Source: Achromobacter xylosoxidans (GTDB lineage: Bacteria > Pseudomonadota > Gammaproteobacteria > Burkholderiales > Burkholderiaceae_B). Taken from it: a stretch of 64,000 bases of DNA. Shown here one piece after another: positions 9,833 to 18,745 of the stretch (position 1 is its first letter; each line of letters starts with the position of its first letter). The notes under the pieces were generated by a model, which saw only the letters and a list, made by a program, of their open reading frames with translations, ran no database searches and was not told where the DNA came from. The stretch covers positions 6,324,001 to 6,388,000 of the forward strand of contig NZ_CP061008.1 in assembly GCF_014490035.1 (NCBI RefSeq), written 5' to 3'. A program made the translations under genes and the position numbers.

Positions 9833-10588
9833 TCAGTGCCCACGATGGCCGCAGACGGCACATTCCGGGTCGCGCTGAACGTTGACGCTGCGCCATTGCA
9901 TGGTGCGCACGTCCAGCCACAACAGCCGGCCCGACAGGCTTTCGCCCACCCCGGACAGCAGTTTCAGGGCCTCTGCGGCCTGCATGCTGCCGATGATGCC
10001 CACGACCGGGGCGAACACGCCCATCGTGGCGCAATTGGCTTGCTCGACGTCGTCCGCTTCCGGGAACAGGCAGTGGTAACAGGGCGCGTTGTCATCGCGC
10101 AGGTCATAGACGCTGACCTGGCCGTCGAAGCGGATCGCGGCGCCCGACACCAGCGGCTTGCGGTGCTGCACGCAGGCGCGGTTGATGGCGTGGCGGGTGG
10201 CGAAGTTGTCGGTGCAGTCCAGCACCAGGTCTGCCTGGGCGACGGCGTCGGACAGGGCCTGGCCTTCCAGCCGCTCGACGCGGGCATGAACACGGGTCTG
10301 CGGATTGAAGGCCGCCAGCATGTCGCGCCCCGACTCGGCCTTGTGACGGCCGACGCTCGCGGTGGTATGCAGGATCTGGCGTTGCAGGTTGCTCAGCTCG
10401 ACGACGTCGTCGTCGGCCAGGGTGATGTCGCCCACGCCGGCGGTGGCCAGGTAGAGCGCGGCGGGGGAACCCAGTCCGCCCGCCCCCACGATGAGCACAC
10501 GCGCCGCCAGCAGTTTTTCCTGCCCTTCGATTCCCAGCTCGTCGAGCAGGATATGGCGGGCGTAGCGCAGCAGTTGCTCGTCGTTCAT
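9833..10588 (-). CDS. moeB: MoeB/ThiF-type adenylyltransferase
   Basis: The 251-residue E1-like enzyme adenylates the C-terminal Gly-Gly of a small sulfur-carrier protein, MoaD in molybdopterin synthesis. Visible motifs are the nucleotide-binding GAGGLGSPAALYLATAG (about 34-50), DDDVVELSNLQRQ, and the zinc-binding pairs CYHC (about 170) and CAVC near the end. There is no rhodanese domain, unlike MOCS3-type proteins. The start overlaps the ctpA stop by 4 bp (ATGA), so it is the last gene of the gpmA-envC-ctpA-moeB operon. ThiF is a close alternative, but no thiS or thiG is nearby. Confidence 0.88.
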   Translation of the reverse strand: MNDEQLLRYARHILLDELGIEGQEKLLAARVLIVGAGGLGSPAALYLATAGVGDITLADDDVVELSNLQRQILHTTASVGRHKAESGRDMLAAFNPQTRVHARVERLEGQALSDAVAQADLVLDCTDNFATRHAINRACVQHRKPLVSGAAIRFDGQVSVYDLRDDNAPCYHCLFPEADDVEQANCATMGVFAPVVGIIGSMQAAEALKLLSGVGESLSGRLLWLDVRTMQWRSVNVQRDPECAVCGHRGH

Positions 10589-12030
10589 TTGTCCTTGCTG
10601 GGCTCGACTCCGGTCGGCGTGATCTTCATGCGCTGGGGCGTGCCGCCGCCGGCCTTGGCGTCAGCCTTGGCCTGGGCGCGGGCCGAACCCTTCTGCACGG
10701 GCTTGCCGGCCAGTACGTTCAAGGCCTGCTGCAGCTGGAAGTCGTCCTTGCCGCCGAATTCGAACACCTTGGCAGGCAGGTCGGCGTTATCTTCGCCGGC
10801 GCTGGACTTCACTTCGTTGGCGGTCTGCTGGTTGGACAGGTGGCGCTGCAGGTCGGCTTCGCGCGGCAGGCGGAACAGGTCGCCTTCGGCCGTGTCGGCG
10901 ACGACGTAGTCAGGTTCGATGCCGGTGGCCTGGATGGAGCGGCCGCTGGGCGTGAAGTAGCGCGAGGTGGTCAGCTTGACCGCGGTGGTTTCGGACAGCG
11001 GCAGGATCACCTGCACCGAGCCCTTGCCGAAGGTGCGGTTGCCCAGGACCTTGGCGCGCTTGTGGTCCTGCAGCGCGCCGGCCACGATCTCGGAGGCCGA
11101 GGCGGAGCCAACGTTCACCAGCACCACCATCGGCACGGTCTTGGTCCAGGCCGGCAGGCCGGCCAGGTAGTTACTTTCGCCGCGGGCGTACTCCGAAGGC
11201 GTGGCCAGGTACTTATGGCGAGCGTCGGGAGTGCGGCCGTCGGTGGTCACCACCACCGAGTCAGGCGGCAGGAACGCGCCGGACACGCCGATGGCGCTGG
11301 TCAGCAGGCCGCCCGGATCGTTGCGCAGGTCCAGCACCAGGCCCTTGGGGGCTTCCTTGGCGCCGAGGTCCTTCAATTGCTTGGCCAGGTCGGAGCCGGT
11401 CTTTTCCTGGAACTGGGCGACGCGGACGTAGCCGATGCCGTTGTCCAGCATCTTGCTGCGCACGCTGCGCACCTTGATGATGTCGCGCACGATCTTCAGC
11501 ACGATGGGCTGCGGACGGTCGGCGCGCATGATGGTCAGCGTGATCGGCGACTTGGGCGCGCCGCGCATCAGCTTGACGGCGTCGTTGAGCGTCATGCCCT
11601 TGGTGGGCGTGTCGTCGATCTTGATGATGAGGTCGCCGGCCATCACGCCAGCGCGGGCCGCGGGCGTATCTTCGATGGGGGAGATGACCTTCACGAAGCC
11701 GTCTTCGGCGCCGACCTCGATGCCCAGGCCGCCGAACTCGCCTTGCGTGGCCGTCTGCATTTCGCGGAAGGCGTCGGCGTCCAGGTAGGCCGAGTGCGGA
11801 TCCAGGTTCGACACCATGCCGGAGATGGCATTGTCGATCAGGGTCTTGTCGTCGACGGCCTCGACGTAGTTGTTCTTGATGGCGGCGAACACATTGCTCA
11901 GCTGCCTGAGTTCGTCCAGTGGCAGAGGGCTGCCGCGCTGGGCGACCGCAGTCACGCCTACGCTGAGCAACACACCAGCCACCGCACCGATGGCAATCAG
12001 ACCGAAACCGCGAAACTTACGAGTGCCCAT
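10585..12030 (-). CDS. ctpA: Carboxy-terminal processing protease, S41 family
   Basis: The 481-residue protein has an N-terminal signal-anchor (about 8-31). A PDZ domain lies at about 95-175 (FGGLGIEVGAEDGFVKVISPIEDTPA broken across the PDZ loop). The S41 catalytic domain has the serine in GSASASEIVAG and the lysine in FGKGSVQ, the expected Ser-Lys dyad. It acts in the periplasm on C-termini of envelope proteins. Its location after envC fits a role in peptidoglycan-enzyme turnover (inference). I prefer the ATG at 12030 over a GTG six bases upstream because GGGAAG is spaced better. The C-terminal tail is Lys/Ala rich. Confidence 0.93.
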   Translation of the reverse strand: MGTRKFRGFGLIAIGAVAGVLLSVGVTAVAQRGSPLPLDELRQLSNVFAAIKNNYVEAVDDKTLIDNAISGMVSNLDPHSAYLDADAFREMQTATQGEFGGLGIEVGAEDGFVKVISPIEDTPAARAGVMAGDLIIKIDDTPTKGMTLNDAVKLMRGAPKSPITLTIMRADRPQPIVLKIVRDIIKVRSVRSKMLDNGIGYVRVAQFQEKTGSDLAKQLKDLGAKEAPKGLVLDLRNDPGGLLTSAIGVSGAFLPPDSVVVTTDGRTPDARHKYLATPSEYARGESNYLAGLPAWTKTVPMVVLVNVGSASASEIVAGALQDHKRAKVLGNRTFGKGSVQVILPLSETTAVKLTTSRYFTPSGRSIQATGIEPDYVVADTAEGDLFRLPREADLQRHLSNQQTANEVKSSAGEDNADLPAKVFEFGGKDDFQLQQALNVLAGKPVQKGSARAQAKADAKAGGGTPQRMKITPTGVEPSKDK

Positions 12031-12065
12031 GCACACTTCCCGAATTTTGTTTTCGCCGATGGGGT

Positions 12066-12079
12066 TTGGTAATTACCAA
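12066..12079. promoter_or_regulatory. 14-bp perfect palindrome upstream of ctpA
   Basis: TTGGTAATTACCAA lies in the 59-bp gap between envC and ctpA. It is nearly identical to TTGGTAACTACCAA at 39159-39172. Possibly an operator. A chance AT-rich palindrome cannot be excluded. Confidence 0.35.
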
Positions 12080-12089
12080 CGACATCAAT

Positions 12090-13706
12090 CTACTGCGCCA
12101 GCCATTGTGCCGGATCCACAGGAGCGCCACGATGGCGAATTTCAAAGTATAGGCCGGATTCCACTTGGCCGCCGGTCGCCCCGACCGTGGCGATGGTATC
12201 GCCACCCGTCACCGAATCTCCCACCCGTTTGAGCAGACTTTGGTTGTAAGCATAGACGGTCAGGTATTGCTGCCCATGATCCACAATGATGAGGTTGCCA
12301 AAACCCCGCAGCCAATCGGCGTAGACCACCGTGCCGGGGGCCACCACCTTGACCGGCGTGCCTTCAGCCGCGCGCAGCACCACTCCGCGCCATACGCCGC
12401 CGTCCGGGCGGTCGACCCCGAAACGTCCCTGCACCTGGCCGCGCACCGGCATGGACAGCCCGTGGCGCAAGCCGTTGCCGCCGCCCACCGGCGCGGCGCG
12501 CGCGGTCTGGGTCTGCTGAGCGGGCTCACTACGGGTTGGAGCGGGTTTTTCCTCTATAGGTTCCGCCTTTTTGGGCGGTTCCGCGGGTTTGGCCTGAGGC
12601 GGCGGTTCGGGCGTGGTCAGCCGCGACTGCTTCTGCTCGGCCGGGCGCAGTCCGGCAGCATCCGGGTCGGCCACCGCCACGGGACCGCGGTTCTGGCGCG
12701 AGGCGGCTTCGACCTGTTCGCGCGCCTGGGCGGCATCGCGGGCATCGCGGGCGTCACGCTCGCGCTTGGCATTGTCGGCGGCCTGCTTGGCGTTGTCGGC
12801 GGCGAGCTTGCGGTCAGCCTCGGCCTTCTTGCGAGCGTCTTCGGCGGCGCGGCGCTCGGCGTCGGCGCGCTTCTTGGCTTCTTCAGCGGCGCGGCGCGCT
12901 TCTTCCGCGCGGCGCACTTCCTCGGCCCGCTTGCGCGCTTCCTCGGCGCGGCGGGCGTCCTCGATCTGCTTGGCGATGGCCGCGTCCAGATCGGTGATGA
13001 GCCGCGACAGGCGCTGGTCGTCGCGTCCCAGTTTGTTGGCTTCGGCACGCTGGGCGGCGATCTGCCCTTCCAGCTGGGCCAGCAGCGTGGCGCGCTCCTT
13101 CTGCTGACCGACCAGCGCGGTCTTCTGCTCGGAGGTCTCGGCCACGACTTTTTCGATTTCGGCGCGGCGGGCGTCGGCGCGCCCCTGAAGGGCGGCCAGG
13201 CGCTCGATGTCCTCGCGCAGGGCCTGCACGGCCTTGGCGCGAGCCTGAGACACGTAATCCAGATAGCCCAGGTTGCGCCCCAGCACCTGGGGATCGTCGC
13301 CGGACAACAGGGCGGTCCAGGGTGACAGGCCGCTGGTGTACTGGGTGCGCAGCTGTTCGGCCAGTTCGGTGCGGCGCTTGGCCAGCACCACCTGCTGGGC
13401 GCCGATCTGTTTTTCCAGGCCGGTCAGGTCGGCCTGCGCCTGACGGTTGGCCTCGGCCAGCTCCCGCAGGCGCAGGTTGATCTTGGAAATCGCCGACTCG
13501 GACTGCTTGAGCGCGTCGGCGGCTTCCTTGCGGGCAGCCTCGCGGTCATCGATATCCTTTTGCAGGTTCTCGATGCGGTCGCGCAAGGCGGCCTGCTGCT
13601 TTTCCGCGTCGGACTGGCGGCCGGCGAGGTCATTGGGCGCGGCGCGAGCCGACAGCGCTCCACCGGTCAACATGACCGCCAACAACAACCCTGCCGCGCG
13701 ACGCAT
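12090..13706 (-). CDS. envC: EnvC-like murein hydrolase activator
   Basis: The gene encodes 538 residues: a signal peptide (about 1-23), a long coiled coil with an Ala/Glu/Arg/Lys-rich central part, and a C-terminal LytM/M23 domain (about 405-538). The M23 zinc ligands are missing. Where active enzymes have a His-x-His in a LYAH-type strand, this protein reads TVYAYNQS, as in E. coli EnvC (YGYNQS), so it should activate amidases rather than cut peptidoglycan. It would act at the division septum in the periplasm. ATG 13706 lies 7 bp after the gpmA stop. Longer frames upstream run into gpmA and are rejected. Confidence 0.9.
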   Translation of the reverse strand: MRRAAGLLLAVMLTGGALSARAAPNDLAGRQSDAEKQQAALRDRIENLQKDIDDREAARKEAADALKQSESAISKINLRLRELAEANRQAQADLTGLEKQIGAQQVVLAKRRTELAEQLRTQYTSGLSPWTALLSGDDPQVLGRNLGYLDYVSQARAKAVQALREDIERLAALQGRADARRAEIEKVVAETSEQKTALVGQQKERATLLAQLEGQIAAQRAEANKLGRDDQRLSRLITDLDAAIAKQIEDARRAEEARKRAEEVRRAEEARRAAEEAKKRADAERRAAEDARKKAEADRKLAADNAKQAADNAKRERDARDARDAAQAREQVEAASRQNRGPVAVADPDAAGLRPAEQKQSRLTTPEPPPQAKPAEPPKKAEPIEEKPAPTRSEPAQQTQTARAAPVGGGNGLRHGLSMPVRGQVQGRFGVDRPDGGVWRGVVLRAAEGTPVKVVAPGTVVYADWLRGFGNLIIVDHGQQYLTVYAYNQSLLKRVGDSVTGGDTIATVGATGGQVESGLYFEIRHRGAPVDPAQWLAQ

Positions 13707-13713
13707 AGGAATA

Positions 13714-14466
13714 TCAGTCCTTCTTAGCCTTGCCCTGGGCTGCCACCGCAGCCATGGCCGCCTCGATCTCGGCGGCATCGCCCAGATAATAGTGGCGGAT
13801 CGGGCGCAGGTCATCATCCAATTCGTACACCAGCGGCTGGCCGGTGGGAATATTCAGGTTGACGATGTCTTCGTCCGACACGTTGTCCAGGTGCTTGATC
13901 AGGGCGCGCAGGCTGTTGCCGTGGGCGGCGATCAGGACATTGCGGCCGGCGCGGATGGCCGGGGCGATGGATTCGTTCCAGAACGGCAGCACGCGAGCCA
14001 CGGTGTCCTTCAGGCATTCGGTGGCGGGCAGCTGGTCGGCCGGCACCTTGGCGTAGCGCTTGTCGAAACGCGGATGGCGCTCGTCGTCCAGGGCCAGCGG
14101 CTCCGGGGCGATGGCGTAGGCGCGGCGCCAGACCAGCACTTGCTCGTCGCCGTACTTGGCGGCGGTTTCAGCCTTGTTCAGGCCTTGCAGCGCACCGTAG
14201 TGGCGTTCGTTCAGGCGCCAGGTCACGCCGACCGGGGTGTACATGGCGTCCATGGCGTCCAGGGCGATCCACAGGGTGCGGATGGCGCGCTTGAGCAGCG
14301 ACGAGTAGGCCAGGTCGAAGGTGTAGCCTTCTTTCTTGAGCAGTTCGCCGGCCTTGCGGGCCTGTTCGCGGCCGGTCTCGGTGAGGTCGACGTCGGTCCA
14401 ACCGGTGAAGCGGTTTTCCAGATTCCACTGGCTTTCGCCGTGGCGCATCAGAACGAGTTTGTGCAT
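13714..14466 (-). CDS. gpmA: 2,3-bisphosphoglycerate-dependent phosphoglycerate mutase
   Basis: The 250-residue cytoplasmic glycolytic enzyme interconverts 3- and 2-phosphoglycerate. The phospho-accepting histidine is in [12 protein letters not shown] (His about 8-10). Further motifs are [24 protein letters not shown] and [13 protein letters not shown], with the second catalytic His. Length and motifs match dPGM. It is the first gene of the minus-strand operon with envC, ctpA and moeB, and is divergent from the rhodanese-grxC-secB-gpsA operon. Confidence 0.97.
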   Translation of the reverse strand: MHKLVLMRHGESQWNLENRFTGWTDVDLTETGREQARKAGELLKKEGYTFDLAYSSLLKRAIRTLWIALDAMDAMYTPVGVTWRLNERHYGALQGLNKAETAAKYGDEQVLVWRRAYAIAPEPLALDDERHPRFDKRYAKVPADQLPATECLKDTVARVLPFWNESIAPAIRAGRNVLIAAHGNSLRALIKHLDNVSDEDIVNLNIPTGQPLVYELDDDLRPIRHYYLGDAAEIEAAMAAVAAQGKAKKD

Positions 14467-14628
14467 GATTTGGGACGCTTGTAACGCGGGTTAAAGTGAA
14501 GGAATGCGCTCATTTTATAATTGAGCGATTTTGCCCTTGATTTTGCCCCGGCGCACCCGCCCATTTCCGCGGCGCGGCGCATCAGGGTTTGCCTATACCA
14601 GGCTAGTCGCCGCACTTCAGGATGCCCC

Positions 14629-15051
14629 GTGGACCTTTTGCAATTCTTGATCGATAAAAACAACGTCTTCATCGTCGCCGTTGCCGTGATCTCCGGCATC
14701 ATGCTGGCCATCCCCGCCCTGCGCAAAGGCCGCACCGGTTCGGCCGTGAGCACGACCGAGGCCATCCAGATGGTCAACCAGCGCCAGGCCGTATGGGTCG
14801 ACGTCCGTCCCGCCGAACAGTTCCAGGCCGGCCACATCGCCCAGGCCCGCAACGTGCCGGCTGCCGATCTGGAGCAGAAAGCCGCCTCGCTGCCCAAGAA
14901 CAAGCCGCTGGTCGTGGTTTGCGACAATGGCCGCGATTCGGCCCGCGCCGCCGCCAAGCTGCGCGCCCAGGGTTTCGCCGACGTCGTGCCGCTGGAAGGC
15001 GGCATGCGCGCCTGGTCGGCGGCCAGCCTGCCCGTGACCCAGAAGGGTTGA
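14629..15051 (+). CDS. Membrane-anchored rhodanese (YibN-like)
   Basis: The 140-residue protein has one N-terminal transmembrane segment (about 10-30) followed by a rhodanese domain. The active-site loop is VCDNGRDSA with Cys at about 102. It is likely a sulfurtransferase on the cytoplasmic side of the inner membrane. I chose the GTG at 14629 because CAGGA precedes it. An ATG-started longer frame from 14521 has no ribosome binding site and adds unrelated sequence. In E. coli yibN also precedes grxC-secB-gpsA, so the gene order is ancient. Confidence 0.85.
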   Translation: MDLLQFLIDKNNVFIVAVAVISGIMLAIPALRKGRTGSAVSTTEAIQMVNQRQAVWVDVRPAEQFQAGHIAQARNVPAADLEQKAASLPKNKPLVVVCDNGRDSARAAAKLRAQGFADVVPLEGGMRAWSAASLPVTQKG

Positions 15052-15102
15052 AGCCTGGGGCCTCGCCCCCATCTACCTATTCTTGTACTCACAGGAGCGC
15101 CC

Positions 15103-15360
15103 ATGAATAAAGTCGTCATGTACAGCAAGGACTATTGTCCCTATTGCGCCCGCGCCAAGGCCTTGCTCGAGCAGCGCGGCGTGACCGACCTGGAAATCAT
15201 CCAGATCGACCGGGACCCGTCCCAACGCGACGTCATGATCGAACGCACCGGCCGGCGCACCGTCCCGCAGATCTTCATCGGCGATACCCATGTCGGCGGT
15301 TGCGACGACCTGATGGCCCTGGACCGCTCGGGTGGCCTTGCCCCCATGCTGGCCAGCTAA
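15103..15360 (+). CDS. grxC: Glutaredoxin 3
   Basis: This 85-residue glutaredoxin has the dithiol active site CPYC at residues 12-15, the cis-proline segment [10 protein letters not shown] and the glutathione-binding GGCDDLMAL. It reduces protein and low-molecular disulfides with glutathione in the cytoplasm. The strong AGGAG before the ATG supports the start. It is the second gene of the rhodanese-grxC-secB-gpsA operon, 51 bp after the rhodanese gene. Confidence 0.96.
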   Translation: MNKVVMYSKDYCPYCARAKALLEQRGVTDLEIIQIDRDPSQRDVMIERTGRRTVPQIFIGDTHVGGCDDLMALDRSGGLAPMLAS

Positions 15361-15397
15361 TCGCCCCTTTTTGCCCCTCCCACCAACGGAAACACTC

Positions 15398-15928
15398 ATG
15401 GCTGATCAAGACCAAAACTCCCAGCAAGAAGGCGGCAACGCGCCCTCGTTCAATCTGCAGCGCGTCTACCTGAAAGACCTTTCGCTGGAAATGCCGAACG
15501 CGCCCCACGTCTTCCTGGAGCAGGAAGCGCCCCAGGTCGAGGTGAGCATCACCGTGGGCGGCCAACGCCTGGCTGAAACCGTGTTCGAAACCACGGTCAC
15601 CGTCACCGTCACCACCCGCATCAACGAGAAGGTCGTGTACCTGGTCGAAGGCACGCAAGCCGGTATCTTCGAGGCCGCCAACATCCCCGAAGAACAGCTC
15701 GACCCGCTGCTGGGCATCGTCTGCCCGACCATGCTGTACCCCTACCTGCGCGCCAACATCGCCGACGCGATCACCCGCACCTCGATGCCGCCGTTGCACC
15801 TGACCGAAGTGAACTTCCAGGCCCTGTACGAGCAACGCCTGGCCGAGCTGCAACAGCAGCAAAGCGCCGCCAATGGCAACGGCAGCGACTCGGGCATCAT
15901 CCTGCCCCCCGGCGCGACCCGCCAGTAA
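15398..15928 (+). CDS. secB: Protein-export chaperone SecB
   Basis: The 176-residue cytosolic tetrameric chaperone keeps preproteins unfolded and hands them to SecA. Characteristic segments are [19 protein letters not shown] (about 16-34), the interaction motif of the family near [24 protein letters not shown], and [18 protein letters not shown]. The acidic/Asn-rich start and Gly/Ser-rich tail are usual. I placed the start at 15398 because the preceding in-frame codons are Pro-rich and lie in the grxC-secB gap. Confidence 0.97.
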   Translation: MADQDQNSQQEGGNAPSFNLQRVYLKDLSLEMPNAPHVFLEQEAPQVEVSITVGGQRLAETVFETTVTVTVTTRINEKVVYLVEGTQAGIFEAANIPEEQLDPLLGIVCPTMLYPYLRANIADAITRTSMPPLHLTEVNFQALYEQRLAELQQQQSAANGNGSDSGIILPPGATRQ

Positions 15929-15947
15929 GGCAGCCACGGCGCCCCAT

Positions 15948-16003
15948 GAAAAGAGCCCCCACGCCGCGCCTTCGGCTTGCTGCCCCCCGTGGGGGCGCTT
16001 TTC
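15948..16003. terminator. Long inverted repeat / intrinsic terminator after secB
   Basis: Bases 15948-15963 pair with 15988-16003 over 16 positions with one A-G mismatch (GAAAAG..GCCCCC..ACG). The 24-nt loop contains a small C-UUCG-G hairpin. Flanking A and T runs allow termination on either strand. It sits between secB and gpsA, so it may only attenuate. GC-rich elements of this style may be dispersed in the genome. Confidence 0.65.
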
Positions 16004-16022
16004 ATCTTGAGGCGGCTCGGCG

Positions 16023-17105
16023 ATGAAAAATCCCATCCAGCCACGCCTGCGCGTCGCCGTCCTGGGTGCGGGAAGTTGGGGCACCGCGCTGGCGGCGGCC
16101 GCCAGCCGCCGCCACGCCACCGTACTCTGGGCGCGCGATGCCGCGCAGGCCGCCGACATGGCGGCCTCGCACGAAAACGCGCGCTACCTGCCAGGCATCG
16201 CCCTGCCGCAGGCACTGAATATCTCCTCCGATCTCGACGCCACGCTGCGCAGCCTGCAAGAAGACGGCGCGCGCCGCCTGATCGTGCTGGGCGTGCCCGT
16301 GGCCGGCCTGACCGCCATCTGCGGCGAGCTGTCCCGCCGGCTGCCCGCGCTGGGATTACAGGACACGCCCATCGTCTGGACGTGCAAGGGCTTTGAAGCC
16401 GACACGGCCAGGCTGCCCCATGAAATCATGCGCGAGGCCTTGCCCGGCGCCACTGGCGGCGCATTGTCGGGCCCCTCGTTCGCGCGCGAAGTCGCGCAGG
16501 GCCTGCCGGTCGCGCTGACCGTGGCCAGCGACAGCCCCGCCTTGCGCGAAGCCACCACCGCCGCCTTCCATGGCGCGGCGCTGCGCGTGTATGCCAGCAC
16601 CGACCTGGTCGGCGTGGAAGTGGGCGGCGCGCTGAAGAACGTGATCGCGGTCGCCTGCGGCATCGGCGACGGCCTGGCCCTGGGCACCAATGCCCGCGCC
16701 GCGCTGATCACCCGCGGCCTGGCCGAGATGACCCGCTTCGGCGTGGCGCTGGGCGCGCAGGCCGAGACCTTCGCCGGGCTGACCGGCCTGGGCGACCTGG
16801 TCCTGACCGCGACCGGCGAGCTGTCGCGCAACCGCCGCGTGGGCCTGGAGATCGGCGCCGGCCGCAAGCTGGCCGACATCCTGGCCAGCGGCATCACGGC
16901 CGAAGGCGTGCGCTGCGCGCGCGCTGCGCTGGACCGCGCCCGCGCCATCGGCGTCGAACTGCCCATCACCGAAGCCGTCTGCGCCGTGCTGTTCGACGGC
17001 GTGGCCCCCATGACGGCCGTGTCCGCCCTGCTGGCGCGCGACGCCCGCTACGAAAGCGGGGTAGCCAGCCAGCCGGAAGCGGCGCCGGACGACCGGCCCC
17101 ACTGA
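16023..17105 (+). CDS. gpsA: NAD(P)H-dependent glycerol-3-phosphate dehydrogenase
   Basis: The enzyme makes sn-glycerol-3-phosphate for phospholipids by reducing dihydroxyacetone phosphate. The 360-residue protein has the Rossmann motif [14 protein letters not shown] (about 12-25), [14 protein letters not shown], the catalytic-lysine segment [16 protein letters not shown] and [11 protein letters not shown]. The C-terminal 25 residues ([17 protein letters not shown]) exceed the usual length and look disordered. Placement after secB repeats the enterobacterial order. It is separated from secB by the long hairpin at 15948-16003. Confidence 0.96.
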   Translation: MKNPIQPRLRVAVLGAGSWGTALAAAASRRHATVLWARDAAQAADMAASHENARYLPGIALPQALNISSDLDATLRSLQEDGARRLIVLGVPVAGLTAICGELSRRLPALGLQDTPIVWTCKGFEADTARLPHEIMREALPGATGGALSGPSFAREVAQGLPVALTVASDSPALREATTAAFHGAALRVYASTDLVGVEVGGALKNVIAVACGIGDGLALGTNARAALITRGLAEMTRFGVALGAQAETFAGLTGLGDLVLTATGELSRNRRVGLEIGAGRKLADILASGITAEGVRCARAALDRARAIGVELPITEAVCAVLFDGVAPMTAVSALLARDARYESGVASQPEAAPDDRPH

Positions 17106-17152
17106 GTCGCCCCAAAAACAAATACCCCGCACAACCCGAGGAGACATCCTTC

Positions 17153-18145
17153 ATGACGCAAGCCCGCAAGTTCCGGGTCGGCCCGCTGCTACGCGGCCTG
17201 TGCCTGAGCCTGGCCGCGATTCTGCCGGCCGCCGCCCACGCCGACTGGCCCGACCGTCCGATCCACATGGTCGTGCCCTTCCCGCCCGGCTCGTCGCCCG
17301 ACATCCTGGCGCGCACCATCTCGGAACCGCTGTCGCAGGCGCTGGGCCAGCCCATCGTGATCGACAACAAGCCGGGCGCGGGCGGCAACATCGGCACCCG
17401 CATCGTGTCGCAGGCCAAGCCGGACGGCTACACGCTGCTCTACACGATCAACGGCCCGCTGGTCACCGCCCCCACGCTGTACAAGAAGACGCTGGGCTAC
17501 GACCCGCTGCGCGATCTGCAGCCGGTATCGCTGGTGGGCACCAGCCCCAACGTGCTGGTCGTGCCCAGCAGCCTGAAGGTCGATAACGTCAAGGACTTCG
17601 TCGCGCTGGTGAAGGGCCGCGGCAATTCGCTGAACTACGGTTCCGTCGGCCCGGGCAGCTCGGCCCACCTGGCGATGGAGATGTTCAAGGAAAGCGCGGG
17701 CGTGGACCTGGCGCACATCCCCTATTCCGGCTTCCCGCAGGTCATCTCGGCCATCATCGGCGGCGACGTCCAGGCCGGCTTCATGGTGCCGGCCATCGCC
17801 GTGCCCCAGGCGCGCGACGGCAAGGTGAAGCTGCTGGCCGTGACCAGCCTGCAGCCCAGCGAGGCACTGCCGGGCGTGCCGACGATGGCGTCCCAGGGCT
17901 ATCCGGACTTTGAAGCCATTTCCTGGAACGCCGTGCTGGTTCCGGCCGGCACGCCCACGCCCATCGTCGAACGGCTCAACAGCGAGCTGGCGCGCATCAT
18001 CGGCAGCGACGCGGTGCGCAAGCAGCTGGCGCTGCAGTACTTCACGCCCGCGCCGTCCACGCCCGAAGCCCTGACCGCCCGCATCAAGAATGAAAAGGCG
18101 CGCTGGGATCAGGTGATCGAGAAGTTGAATCTGTCGCTGGACTGA
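17153..18145 (+). CDS. Bug/TctC-family periplasmic binding protein
   Basis: The 330-residue protein has a signal peptide ending at about residue 29 (AAHA-DW) and the family signature WPDRPIHMVVPFPPGSSPDILAR. Further conserved parts are NKPGAGGNIGTRIVSQAKPDGYTLL and the pocket loop GSVGPGSSAHLAMEMF. Bug proteins bind small carboxylates or related solutes in the periplasm. No tctA/tctB permease genes are near, as is normal for the expanded Bug families of this group. GAGGAG precedes the ATG. The ligand cannot be inferred. Confidence 0.9.
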   Translation: MTQARKFRVGPLLRGLCLSLAAILPAAAHADWPDRPIHMVVPFPPGSSPDILARTISEPLSQALGQPIVIDNKPGAGGNIGTRIVSQAKPDGYTLLYTINGPLVTAPTLYKKTLGYDPLRDLQPVSLVGTSPNVLVVPSSLKVDNVKDFVALVKGRGNSLNYGSVGPGSSAHLAMEMFKESAGVDLAHIPYSGFPQVISAIIGGDVQAGFMVPAIAVPQARDGKVKLLAVTSLQPSEALPGVPTMASQGYPDFEAISWNAVLVPAGTPTPIVERLNSELARIIGSDAVRKQLALQYFTPAPSTPEALTARIKNEKARWDQVIEKLNLSLD

Positions 18146-18158
18146 TTGCAGCCCAGCC

Positions 18159-18198
18159 GTGACGGGCCGGGCGCGCCGGATTCAGCGCGCCCCGTCAC
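18159..18198. terminator. Hairpin between converging Bug and trmL genes
   Basis: GTGACGGG (18159-18166) pairs with CCCGTCAC (18191-18198), and an inner GCGCGC/GCGCGC stem extends it with a 4-nt bulge. The right arm overlaps the trmL stop codon. There is no T run, so it may stabilise 3' ends rather than terminate. Confidence 0.4.
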
Positions 18199-18665
18199 AC
18201 TCCCCCTTCATACCCCTGCTGGCGCCAGGCCTCGAACACCGTCACCGCGACGGCATTGGACAGGTTCAGGCTGCGTTGGCCGGCGCGCATCGGCAGGCGC
18301 AGGCGCTGCTGGGGCGGGAACATCGCCTGATGTTCCTCCGACAGGCCCGCGGTTTCGCGGCCGAACACGAACACGTCGCCCGGCTTGAAGCCGATGTCCG
18401 CCACGCTGCGCTGCGCGTGCGTGGTCAGCGCGTAGATGCTGGACGGCGCGGCGCCGGTATCGGCCAGGGCCTCTTGCAGCGTGTCATGCACGCGGACCGG
18501 CTGCCATTCGTGGTAATCCAAGCCGGCGCGGCGCATGCGGGCGTCGTCGAGCTCGAAGCCCAAGGGACGCACCAAGTGCAATTGCGCGCCCGTATTGGCG
18601 CACAGGCGGATGGCGTTGCCGGTATTGGGCGGGATTTCGGGACAAACGAGGATGACATGGAACAT
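18195..18665 (-). CDS. trmL: tRNA 2'-O-methyltransferase TrmL (SPOUT)
   Basis: The 156-residue enzyme methylates the 2'-OH of the wobble C/U at position 34 of certain leucine tRNAs. The SPOUT knot motifs are present: [18 protein letters not shown] near the N-terminus, [12 protein letters not shown] in the middle and [26 protein letters not shown] at the end. I set the start at ATG 18665 ([10 protein letters not shown]), the conserved beginning. In-frame codons upstream encode an Arg/Ser-rich stretch unlike the family. Confidence 0.93.
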   Translation of the reverse strand: MFHVILVCPEIPPNTGNAIRLCANTGAQLHLVRPLGFELDDARMRRAGLDYHEWQPVRVHDTLQEALADTGAAPSSIYALTTHAQRSVADIGFKPGDVFVFGRETAGLSEEHQAMFPPQQRLRLPMRAGQRSLNLSNAVAVTVFEAWRQQGYEGGV

Positions 18666-18745
18666 GGTGCTCGGGACTCGGGACGACTTGCGGCGGAAAC
18701 GTCGCCGCACACCGGGAATTGTCGCCGATTTGCCTGCGGGCCGGC

